64,000 nt of DNA, from positions 1 to 64,000 of the forward strand of contig DASUWU010000105.1 of NCBI GenBank assembly GCA_036378315.1, written 5' to 3'. The position numbers and the translations under genes were made by a program. This document shows positions 34,517 through 42,049 of this stretch, one piece after another. The stretch's first letter is position 1, and every line of letters begins with the position of its first letter. This DNA is from CALAED01 sp036378315. Lineage in GTDB: Bacteria > Actinomycetota > Actinomycetes > Streptosporangiales > Streptosporangiaceae. The notes below the pieces were generated by a model that was not told the DNA's origin, searched no databases, and was given only the letters and a program-made list of their open reading frames with translations.

Positions 34517-35782
34517 TTGGATCTGGTGGTCATCGGGCTCGGCTATGTCGGGCTGCCGCTCGTCCGCGAGGCGTGCCGGGCCGGGCTGCGGGTCGGCGGG
34601 CTCGACCGCGACGCCCGCGTCGTCGCCGGGCTCAAAGCGGGAAGGTCGCACGTCGACGACGTGTCCGACGCCGACGTCGAGGAGATGCTCGGCACCGGGT
34701 TCGTCCCGACCGAGGACGAGGCGATTCTGGACGGGGCCCGCACCGTCGTCATCTGCGTGCCCACTCCGCTGTCCGAGGAGGGCGGCCCCGACCTGACCGC
34801 CGTGCGCGGCGCCAGCATGGCGGTGGCCGGGCACCTGTCTCCCGGGATGCTCGTCGTGCTGGAGTCCACGACCTACCCCGGCACCACGGAAGAGGTCGTC
34901 CGGCCGGTGCTCGAGACGTCCGGTCTGGTCGCTGGGGAGGACTTCCATCTGGCGTTCTCGCCGGAACGCATCGACCCGGGCAACCCGGTGTACGGGTTGC
35001 GCAACACACCCAAGATCGTCGGCGGGCTCACCGCGGCCTGCGCGTCCGAGGCCGCCGCCTTCTACGGCAAGTTCGTCGAGAAGGTCGTCCAGGCCAAGGG
35101 CACCCGCGAGGCCGAGATGGCCAAGCTGCTCGAGAACACCTACAGGCACGTCAACATCGCCCTGGTCAACGAGATGGCGGTGTTCTGCCACGAGCTCGGC
35201 ATCGACCTGTGGGACGCGATCGAGTGCGCGGCCACCAAGCCGTTCGGCTTCCAGGCGTTCCGGCCGGGGCCCGGCGTCGGCGGGCACTGCATCCCGATCG
35301 ATCCCAACTACCTGTCGTACAAGGTGCGCTCCCTCGGTTACCCGTTCCGGTTCGTCGAGCTGGCACAGGAGATCAACGACCGGATGCCGCGCTACGTCGT
35401 GGAACGGGTGCAGCAGTTGCTCAACCGCGACGGCCGCGCGCTCAAGGGCGCGAAGATCCTCATGCTCGGCGTGACGTACAAGGCCGACATCGCCGACCAG
35501 CGCGAGTCGCCGGCGCGCCCGGTGGCCCGCCGCCTGCTGCGCCTCGGCGCCGAGCTCGCCTACCACGACCCGTTCGTCAGGGCCTGGCAGGTGGACGGCG
35601 CCGACGTGCCGCACGCCGGCGACGACCTCGCCGCCGCGCTGCGCGCCGCCGACCTGACGATCGTGCTCGCCGGACACAGTGCCTACGCCCCTGAGACGCT
35701 CGCGGCGAACGCCAGGCTGGTCTTCGATACACGCGGAGTGACCAGGAAAAACGTGCTCGGCGACACCATCGAGCTGCTCTGA
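34517..35782 (+). CDS. Nucleotide-sugar dehydrogenase, WbpA/TviB-like
   Basis: It oxidises C6 of a UDP-HexNAc (or UDP-hexose) to the uronate. The 421-residue product from TTG 34517 begins MDLVVIGLGYVGLPLVREAC directly at the Rossmann strand and has AAGGGAG 6 nt upstream, so it is preferred over the upstream frame from 34385. Motifs are CVPTPLSEEGGPDL, STTYPGTTEEVVRP, FSPERIDPGN, KLLENTYRHVNIALVNEM, and TKPFGFQAFRPGPGVGGHCI followed by PIDPNYL, with catalytic C258. This last motif resembles UDP-GlcNAc/GalNAc dehydrogenases more than UDP-glucose dehydrogenase. With WecB nearby, a ManNAcA- or GlcNAcA-type sugar is likely. A repeat-rich 124-bp leader precedes it. Confidence 0.9.
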   Translation: MDLVVIGLGYVGLPLVREACRAGLRVGGLDRDARVVAGLKAGRSHVDDVSDADVEEMLGTGFVPTEDEAILDGARTVVICVPTPLSEEGGPDLTAVRGASMAVAGHLSPGMLVVLESTTYPGTTEEVVRPVLETSGLVAGEDFHLAFSPERIDPGNPVYGLRNTPKIVGGLTAACASEAAAFYGKFVEKVVQAKGTREAEMAKLLENTYRHVNIALVNEMAVFCHELGIDLWDAIECAATKPFGFQAFRPGPGVGGHCIPIDPNYLSYKVRSLGYPFRFVELAQEINDRMPRYVVERVQQLLNRDGRALKGAKILMLGVTYKADIADQRESPARPVARRLLRLGAELAYHDPFVRAWQVDGADVPHAGDDLAAALRAADLTIVLAGHSAYAPETLAANARLVFDTRGVTRKNVLGDTIELL

Positions 35783-35944
35783 GGCGAGTCCGGCCCGCGG
35801 AGCTGCCCAGGAGCGTAACCTGATGGCCAGGTCGAATTCACCGGCGATTCCGGGGGCCGGAGCAGGATCGACAGTGGAGGATTGCTGTCGTCTTCCGGCG
35901 GTGCGGCGGGAAGATTTCCGCACTTTTCCGGAGAAAGTCAAAAC

Positions 35945-37129
35945 ATGAGAGTCTGCGTCTGCACGGTGGTGCACCACCCGGAGGACGCGCGGATTCTGCA
36001 CCGCCAGATTCGCGCGCTCCTCGATGCCGGCCATGAAATCACCTATATCGCGCCGTTTCGTGCCTGCAACGTGACGCCGTGGGCCAACGTCACCCCGGTG
36101 GACGTGCCGCGGGCGACGGGGCGGCGCCGGCTGCGCTCGCTGCGCGCCGCGCGGATCGCGCTGAGCCGCCACGCCGTGTACGCCGACCTGATGCTGCTGC
36201 ACGACCCGGAGCTGCTGCTCGCGCTGCCGCGCCGGCTCAGGCGAGGCGGGCAGGGCTACGGCGACCGCTCCCACCCCGTCGTCGTCTGGGACGTGCATGA
36301 GGACACCGCGGCCGCGCTGGTCGCCAAGGGCTGGCTGCCCCGCCCGCTGCGGCCGCTGCTACGGCCCTACGTCCGCGGTCTGGAGGCGCGGGCCGAGCGC
36401 CGGTACCGGCTGATCCTGGCCGAGTCCGGCTACCGCGACCGGTTCGCCGGTGATCATCCTGTGGTGCCGAACACCACGTACGTCTCAGCGAGCCCGCCGC
36501 CGGCGCCCGACGACCGCCGGGTCGTCTACGTCGGCCACCTGTCCGCCGCTCGCGGCGCCGCCGACATGATCGCGCTGGCCCGGGTCCTGCATGCGGAAGG
36601 CGTCGCGATGGAGCTCATCGGCGCGGCCGACCCGCCGGTGCGGCACCTGCTGCGCGACGCGCAGCGCGCAGGGGTGCTGCGGTGGTACGGGTTCGTGCCG
36701 AACGACCGGGCACTGCGCATCGCGGAAGGCGCCATGGCCGGGCTCGCGCTGCTGCACGACGAGCCGAACTACCGGCATTCCATGCCGACCAAGGTCATCG
36801 AGTACATGGCGCACGGCGTCCCTGTCATCACGACGCCGGTGCCGGCGGCGGTCGACGTCGTCGGTGCCGCCGGCTGCGGGATCGTCGTGCCGTTCGAGGA
36901 CCCGACGGCCACCCTGCAGGCGATCCGGCGGCTGCGCGACGAGCCCGACCTGCGTGCCGAGATGGGCAGGCGGGGCTACGACGCGGCGCGCGAGCGCTTC
37001 CACTGGCCGGTGTACGCGCACCGGTTCGTCAGCCAGCTCGAGGCCTGGGCCGGCCGGTCCGACCCGCTCGAAGAGCCGTCGGTCACTGCGCCCGCAGGTG
37101 AGCCGCGGCCGACCGGGCCAGTCGGGTAG
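35945..37129 (+). CDS. Family 4 glycosyltransferase
   Basis: A GT-B enzyme of 394 residues. The N-terminal domain has RVCVCTVVHHPEDARILHRQIRAL, and VVVWDVHEDTAAAL (a motif seen in wall-polymer GT4 proteins). The donor domain begins at RVVYVGHLSAARGAADMIALARVL, followed by GVLRWYGFVPNDRAL, GLALLHDEPNYRHSMPTKVIEYMAHGVPVI (nucleotide-sugar contact and Glu) and RFHWPVYAHRF. ATG 35945 follows GGAGAAAG at about 9 nt; 162 bp separate it from the sugar dehydrogenase, enough for its own promoter. The 3' end overlaps the convergent beta-propeller gene by 47 bp. Confidence 0.87.
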   Translation: MRVCVCTVVHHPEDARILHRQIRALLDAGHEITYIAPFRACNVTPWANVTPVDVPRATGRRRLRSLRAARIALSRHAVYADLMLLHDPELLLALPRRLRRGGQGYGDRSHPVVVWDVHEDTAAALVAKGWLPRPLRPLLRPYVRGLEARAERRYRLILAESGYRDRFAGDHPVVPNTTYVSASPPPAPDDRRVVYVGHLSAARGAADMIALARVLHAEGVAMELIGAADPPVRHLLRDAQRAGVLRWYGFVPNDRALRIAEGAMAGLALLHDEPNYRHSMPTKVIEYMAHGVPVITTPVPAAVDVVGAAGCGIVVPFEDPTATLQAIRRLRDEPDLRAEMGRRGYDAARERFHWPVYAHRFVSQLEAWAGRSDPLEEPSVTAPAGEPRPTGPVG

Positions 37130-38900
37130 CCATCCCCGGCGCCTGGAAGGCGTCCACCGCCAGGACGTAGCGGCCGACCCGGACCACGATGGTCCCGGAC
37201 GGCAGGCCGAGCTCGTACGCCTCGTCGCCGATGCCGGGGATGTCCCTGGCCCGACCCTGGGTCGCGCGCAACGCCGCCAGCAGCCCGGAGGCGGCCGCCG
37301 GCGTGCCTGCCACCCACTCCACGGTCACCCGGGGCGCCGCCGCGCTCTGCTGTCCCTCGCCGGGCGGCTCGTAGGTGCAGCTCACCGCATGGGGCAGGCG
37401 GACGGCGCCGACGCGGGCGTACTCGCGGTGCGCCTCGTAGCCGAGCATGCCGTGGCCGGAGTCGGCGAGATCTCGCTTGCGCAGCAGCCCGCAGGCGTCC
37501 GGCCACTCCGCGGCCCGCACCCCGTCGAGCTCGGCCGGCCCCGGGCCGGCCCCGGCGCCGCGCAGCGCGGCCAGCCGGGCCGCGCCGAACGGCCGTGGTG
37601 CCGCCTCGGGGACCGCGACGTAGAGCAGGCCTCCGCCGGCGCCCAGCCACGGCCGCGCGACGTCGCGCCGCGAGCCGAGCACCACGGGAGCCGGCACGGT
37701 CGTCACATCGCCGCTGGTGAGGTCGACGATGTCGATGCCGGCGGGCAGCAGGTTGGGTGCGAGGCTCGGCCGCAGCGCGTACAGCCGTCCGGCCCGCACC
37801 GTCATGGCCGCGTAGTCGGGCACGTCGCGCCGCCACAGGCTGCGCCCTGAGCCGAGGTCGACGGCCTCCATGCGACCCTGCACCGATGTGCCCGGAGCGG
37901 GCTCGGCTTTCTTGCCCTTCGACCGGCCGGTCCCCGTCCGGTAGACCATGACGAGCCGCCGGCCGTCGGAGTCGACGGGGCACATCGTGGCGCAGGCGTC
38001 GTCGCCGCCGCGGCTGAGCAGCTCCTTGCCGTCGGCGTAGACGCGCAACGCCGTGCCGTCGAACACCGCGACCGTGCCGCCGCGCACCGCCAGCTCGGGC
38101 GGGTCGGCGGCGCCGAAGGGCGCGTCGAGCCGCACGTGGCCGGTGGCCGGATCGACGGCGAGGACCCGGCTGTGGTCGGTGCAGTCGAGGGCCACCGCGG
38201 CGGTCCCCGCCGCGGACCCGGCGGCGGCGTCGGTGGCGTCCGAGGCGTAGGGCGCGGCCTCCGGCAGCACGCAGCCCGCCGGCAGCTCCCTGGTCCACAG
38301 CCGGCGGCCGGTCTCGGCCGACCGGCCGTGCAGCGTCGTCCGGTCGCCGTCCGTGGTGAGGATCATGCCCGACGCCGCCGGCCAGCGCAGCGTCGTCCTG
38401 TCGGTCGCGGCCGGCGCCGCGCCGCTCTGCCGCCACAGCTCCCGCCCGCTCACGACGTCGAGGCCAAGCAGCAGCCGGTCGCCGCGATTGCCGTCCCGCT
38501 CCTGGTAGACGACGATCCGGTCGACGGTCTGGGCCCAGCCCAGCAGGGACCAGCCGGTGCGGTAGTAGTGCCAGCGCTCGCCGCCGGTGCGCGCGTCGCG
38601 GACGCTGAGCCCGCGACCGGACACCACGATCAGCTCTCCGGCGACGACGGCGTGCGCCACCTGGTCGTAGGGCGGCAGCCCGCTGTGGTGCACAGGCGTG
38701 GTCAGCTGCCACGTGGTGGCCACAGGACCCGGCGGCGGGCCGAGCGGGGCCAGCGGCGGCTCGGCGGCGATGGTCTCGGTGCGGTCGACCTGCCACCACT
38801 CGGCCTGCAGCATGAAGCGATCGACCAGCACGGCCCCCGCGACGATCGCCGCCAACGTCGCCGCCGCACCGATGACCAGCCGCTGCCGGCTGCCGAGCAC
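37083..38900 (-). CDS. Membrane-anchored PQQ-type beta-propeller protein
   Basis: The 605-residue product starts at GTG 38900, 3-6 nt behind GGAGGAG. Residues 5-27 (RLVIGAAATLAAIVAGAVLVD) form a single N-terminal membrane anchor; the rest is presumably outside the membrane. Repeated blades with the form G..LW/WR...D..SG..LW (WHYYRTG..., LDVVSGRELWRQSG, SAETGRRLWTRELP, VDLGSGRSLWRRDVP) indicate a PQQ/WD-like propeller over residues 60-420. The C-terminal 180 residues contain DACGLL and VSCTYEPPGE, with Cys residues typical of DUF3558-like extracellular domains. It may be a sensor or scaffold at the cell surface. It diverges from the helicase gene. Confidence 0.72.
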   Translation of the reverse strand: MLGSRQRLVIGAAATLAAIVAGAVLVDRFMLQAEWWQVDRTETIAAEPPLAPLGPPPGPVATTWQLTTPVHHSGLPPYDQVAHAVVAGELIVVSGRGLSVRDARTGGERWHYYRTGWSLLGWAQTVDRIVVYQERDGNRGDRLLLGLDVVSGRELWRQSGAAPAATDRTTLRWPAASGMILTTDGDRTTLHGRSAETGRRLWTRELPAGCVLPEAAPYASDATDAAAGSAAGTAAVALDCTDHSRVLAVDPATGHVRLDAPFGAADPPELAVRGGTVAVFDGTALRVYADGKELLSRGGDDACATMCPVDSDGRRLVMVYRTGTGRSKGKKAEPAPGTSVQGRMEAVDLGSGRSLWRRDVPDYAAMTVRAGRLYALRPSLAPNLLPAGIDIVDLTSGDVTTVPAPVVLGSRRDVARPWLGAGGGLLYVAVPEAAPRPFGAARLAALRGAGAGPGPAELDGVRAAEWPDACGLLRKRDLADSGHGMLGYEAHREYARVGAVRLPHAVSCTYEPPGEGQQSAAAPRVTVEWVAGTPAAASGLLAALRATQGRARDIPGIGDEAYELGLPSGTIVVRVGRYVLAVDAFQAPGMATRLARSAAAHLRAQ

Positions 38901-39058
38901 GGGCTCCTCCTCTCGATATGGCGGTACCCACCTTGCCGGTTCTGTGCCGGCAACGCGACCTGAAGGAGGCGCCAACGGCCGATAGAGCTCGATGGACCTA
39001 CGTCTTTTACCTATCTCCGCATAAGCTCTCTCTTCTGCCGTTCGTTGAGGAGCCGCGC

Positions 39059-41221
39059 ATGCCGTCCCCGGCCGCCAAGGACCGCGAGATCGCCGCCGAG
39101 CAGCGTCACGTCGACGCCGCTTACGAGCGACTCGAGGAGATGCGCGCCGACGCGCAGCGCATGATCTTGGAGGGCTACCGGCAGGCGCTCGCGGGAACCA
39201 AGGGCTCGCTCGTCGACCGTGACGCCATGGTCTACCAGGCCGCGCTGCGCGCGCGGGCGCTCGACGTGGCCGACGACGGGCTGGTGTTCGGGCGGCTCGA
39301 CATGGTCGGCCGCGAGGTGCGGTACATCGGCCGCGTCGGGGTGCGCACCCGCGACCACGAGTCCCTGGTCATCGACTGGCGCGCCCCGGCGGCCGAGGCG
39401 TTCTACCGCGCCACCCCCGAGGACCCGCGCGAGGTGGTCAGGCGGCGCGTGGTGCACGCGAAGGGCCACAAGGTGGTCGACCTCGAGGACGACCTCCTCG
39501 ACCCCTCCCGCGTGGACGGCCTCACGATCGTCGGCGACGGCGCCTTCCTCGCCTCGCTGGCCCGCACCCGCGAAGGGTCGATGCGCGACATCGTCGCCAC
39601 CATCCAGCGCGAGCAGGACGAGGTGATCCGCGCGCCGGCCGACGCGACCGTCCTGGTGCGCGGCGGTCCTGGCACCGGCAAGACGGCGGTGGCCCTGCAC
39701 CGGGTGGCGTATTTGCTGTTCCGGCACCGGCGCCGGTTCGGCGGCCGCGGTGTGCTGATCGTCGGACCGAACCGGAGGTTCATCTCCTACATCGAGCGGG
39801 TGCTGCCGTCGCTGGGCGAGGGCGGCGCGACGCTGCGCTCGCTCGGCGAGCTCGTCGACGGGGTGGCCGCGGCCCGGCACGACCCGCCGGAGATCGCCCG
39901 CCTCAAGGGCGCCGACCTGATGGTCCGGTTGCTGCGGCGGGCGGTCCAGGCCGCCCCGCCGGGCGCGCCGGACGAACTGCGCGCCGTGTACCGCGGCGTG
40001 GTGGTCAAGCTGGACGCGCCGCGCCTCGAACGGGTGCGCCGCGAGGTGCACCGGCGCCGCGGCACGGTCAACGCCGCCCGGGCCCGCGCCGCCGACGCGC
40101 TGGCCGCGGCCCTGTGGGCGCGCTTCGAGGAGATCGACGGGGCCGCGGACGCGCCGGGCGCGACCCGGCGCGAGTTCACCGAACACGTGCGGGACCAGTT
40201 CGCCGACTTTCTCGACGCGTGGTGGCCGATCCGCACCCCGCGCGACGTGCTGCGCACGCTGGCCGACACCGACCGGTTGCGGCGGGCCGCCGGTCGCGAC
40301 CTGACCGGCGCGGAAGCGGCCCTGCTCGCCGCCTCCTTCGCCGCGCCGACGCTGTCGTACCAGGACGTGGCCCTCCTCGACGAGCTCGACACGCTGCTCG
40401 GCGCGCCGCCGCGCCCGCCGGCGAACGCCGCCGACGACGACGACCCGTTCGTGGTGGACGGGGTCAACCTGCTCACCGGGGAGCTCACCGACTCCTGGCG
40501 CCCCGGGCTCACCGAGCTGACCACCGCCATCGAGCGCATCGAGCGGTCCCGCCGGGTGGACGACGGTGTGGCGATCTCGCGGGAGTACGCCCACGTGGTG
40601 GTCGACGAGGCGCAGGATCTGTCGCCGATGCAGTGGCGCATGCTGGCCCGCCGCGGCCGGCGGGCCACCTGGACGGTCGTGGCCGACCCGGCGCAGAGCG
40701 CGTGGGAGGACCTGGCCGCGGCCCAGGCCGCCATGGACGCCGCGCTCGGCCCCCGCCTGCGCAGGGAGTACGAGCTGACGACCAACTACCGCAACTCGGT
40801 CGAGATCGCTTCGACCGCCCGCCGCGTCCTTGAGCTGGCCGTGCCCGGCGCCCGCGCCGCCCGTGCCGTCCGCGCCACCGGCCACCACCCCGTGGTCCGG
40901 CTGGTCACCAACCCCGCCGCCGAGGTCACCGGCGCGGTCGTCGACCTCCTCGGCCAGGTCGAGGGCACGATCGGCGTGATCCTGCCGGTCGGCACCATGC
41001 CGCACGCCGGATGGTCCGACTTCCCCGACCGCGTCCAGGTGCTCGACGCGCTCGACGCCAAGGGCCTGGAGTTCGACGCCGCCGTGCTCGTCGCCCCCGA
41101 GGACATCACCGCCCAGTCCCCGACCGGCCTGCGCACCGTTTACGTCGCCGTCTCCCGCGCCACCCAGCGCCTCACCGTCCTCACCGCCGACCCCACCTGG
41201 CTGACCACCCTCACCCGCTGA
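39059..41221 (+). CDS. HelD/HelR-type superfamily 1 helicase (RNA polymerase recycling ATPase)
   Basis: UvrD-like ATPases of the HelD/HelR group bind RNA polymerase and remove it from stalled complexes; actinobacterial HelR is linked to rifamycin tolerance. The 720-residue product has an N-terminal coiled-coil arm (AAEQRHVDAAYERLEEMRADAQRM, 12-35), a HelD-specific domain (DGLVFGRLDMVGREVRYIGRVGVR, VIDWRAPAAEAFYRATP), Walker A at 202-209 (GGPGTGKT) followed by AVALHRVAYLLFRHR, VVVDEAQDLSPMQWRML (Walker B), VADPAQSAWED, LTTNYRNSVEIA and a C-terminal ALDAKGLEFDAAVLVAPE. ATG 39059 has GAGGAG 7 nt upstream. No rifamycin-associated palindrome was noticed in the 158-bp upstream gap. Confidence 0.88.
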   Translation: MPSPAAKDREIAAEQRHVDAAYERLEEMRADAQRMILEGYRQALAGTKGSLVDRDAMVYQAALRARALDVADDGLVFGRLDMVGREVRYIGRVGVRTRDHESLVIDWRAPAAEAFYRATPEDPREVVRRRVVHAKGHKVVDLEDDLLDPSRVDGLTIVGDGAFLASLARTREGSMRDIVATIQREQDEVIRAPADATVLVRGGPGTGKTAVALHRVAYLLFRHRRRFGGRGVLIVGPNRRFISYIERVLPSLGEGGATLRSLGELVDGVAAARHDPPEIARLKGADLMVRLLRRAVQAAPPGAPDELRAVYRGVVVKLDAPRLERVRREVHRRRGTVNAARARAADALAAALWARFEEIDGAADAPGATRREFTEHVRDQFADFLDAWWPIRTPRDVLRTLADTDRLRRAAGRDLTGAEAALLAASFAAPTLSYQDVALLDELDTLLGAPPRPPANAADDDDPFVVDGVNLLTGELTDSWRPGLTELTTAIERIERSRRVDDGVAISREYAHVVVDEAQDLSPMQWRMLARRGRRATWTVVADPAQSAWEDLAAAQAAMDAALGPRLRREYELTTNYRNSVEIASTARRVLELAVPGARAARAVRATGHHPVVRLVTNPAAEVTGAVVDLLGQVEGTIGVILPVGTMPHAGWSDFPDRVQVLDALDAKGLEFDAAVLVAPEDITAQSPTGLRTVYVAVSRATQRLTVLTADPTWLTTLTR

Positions 41222-41309
41222 CGGAGTGGCCGACGTCACCCGGCTCGCAAGATCGCCGGGTGGGGTCGCGCAGTCAAGACCGCCCGGCCGCGAGCAACTC
41301 GTGAGCCGG

Positions 41310-41699
41310 TCAGGTGGGCGACGCGACCGGGAGCCCCAGGGTCGCGGCCGCGGTGAGCAGTCGCTTGTCGTAGGTGAGAAAAGCCGTAAGCGCGCTGCGG
41401 AGGGCATTCGCGGTCGCCAGGTGTAGCGCGTCCAGGCTCCGCAGACCTGCGTCGCCGATCGTCTCGGCCGCATTGGCGAAGTCGTCCATGCTCAGCAGCA
41501 CCACACCGGACAGGACGACGTTCGCGCGGTCCATGCGGTGGGGTACGTGGCGGGTTACGGCGCGCGTCATCTCGATGCGGAGGAGTCGGGACGAGACCCG
41601 CGCGACGCCGGCGCGTTCGGCAATCCACAGTTCCAACGCTGGCGTCTCGGCCTCCGGGAGAACCAGCTTGAGAGCGGCCGAGGTGTCCAGATAGATCAT
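41310..41699 (-). CDS. vapC: PIN-domain toxin VapC
   Basis: A Mg-dependent RNase toxin. The 129-residue product has the four acidic residues of a PIN active site: D5 (MIYLDTSAALKL), E43 (RLLRIEMTRA), D90 (RSLDALHLATA) and D111 (LTYDKRL). The start overlaps the last base of the antitoxin stop (TAATG), giving strict coupling. It sits with its antitoxin between the helicase and the giant TagF genes and looks like a small insertion; flanks show no integrase or transposase. Confidence 0.92.
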   Translation of the reverse strand: MIYLDTSAALKLVLPEAETPALELWIAERAGVARVSSRLLRIEMTRAVTRHVPHRMDRANVVLSGVVLLSMDDFANAAETIGDAGLRSLDALHLATANALRSALTAFLTYDKRLLTAAATLGLPVASPT

Positions 41700-41989
41700 T
41701 AGTACCGTTCGTCCTCACGCATCTGCGCGAGGATCTCGCTGAGTGACAGCCCGCGGTCTTGTTCACCTCGTGGCGGAGTAGGGGGGATAGGTCCCGGCAT
41801 CATGGCCGGGATCGCCCTGCCCTGGGCGATCAGCTCGTCCAGCAACGGGACGCCCGTCCTCGGCGCCGCCGGGTGGATGCTTGCTATGCGCCGGCCATAC
41901 TCGGTGATCTCAAGCGATTCGCCCGCCTTCACCCGTTCCATGACGCGCGCGGTCTGCTGGTTCAGCTCGCTTATCGTCACCCTGTCCAC
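41699..41989 (-). CDS. Phd/YefM-type antitoxin of the VapC pair
   Basis: The 96-residue product has the Phd/YefM DNA-binding half (VTISELNQQTARVMERVKAG and LEITEYGRRIASIHP, residues 4-40) and a C-terminal, Pro-rich, charged half (LSLSEILAQMREDERY) that should wrap the toxin. It starts at GTG 41989. TAAGCT on the same strand lies 7 nt before the start, so the transcript is probably leaderless and autoregulated by the protein. Pairing of a Phd-type antitoxin with a PIN toxin is common in actinobacteria. Confidence 0.9.
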   Translation of the reverse strand: MDRVTISELNQQTARVMERVKAGESLEITEYGRRIASIHPAAPRTGVPLLDELIAQGRAIPAMMPGPIPPTPPRGEQDRGLSLSEILAQMREDERY

Positions 41990-41996
41990 ATCCGCC

Positions 41997-42002
41997 AGCT
42001 TA
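41997..42002 (-). promoter_or_regulatory. Probable -10 box and operator region of the toxin-antitoxin operon
   Basis: Minus-strand TAAGCT, 7 nt before GTG 41989. Just upstream lies a direct repeat of CTACT (plus strand 42001-42015, CTACTTTCTACT) that could bind the Phd-type antitoxin. Confidence 0.45.
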
Positions 42003-42049
42003 CTACTTTCTACTAGGAGTCATGGACGGCGAGAGAATGCGGGTGCGGA

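Noticed and set aside
34319..36298. 659-residue minus-strand frame
   Set aside because: Antisense to the sugar dehydrogenase and GT4 genes, low complexity; no homology-like motifs.
39011..41473. 820-residue minus-strand frame
   Set aside because: Antisense to the HelR-type helicase; shadow of its codon bias.
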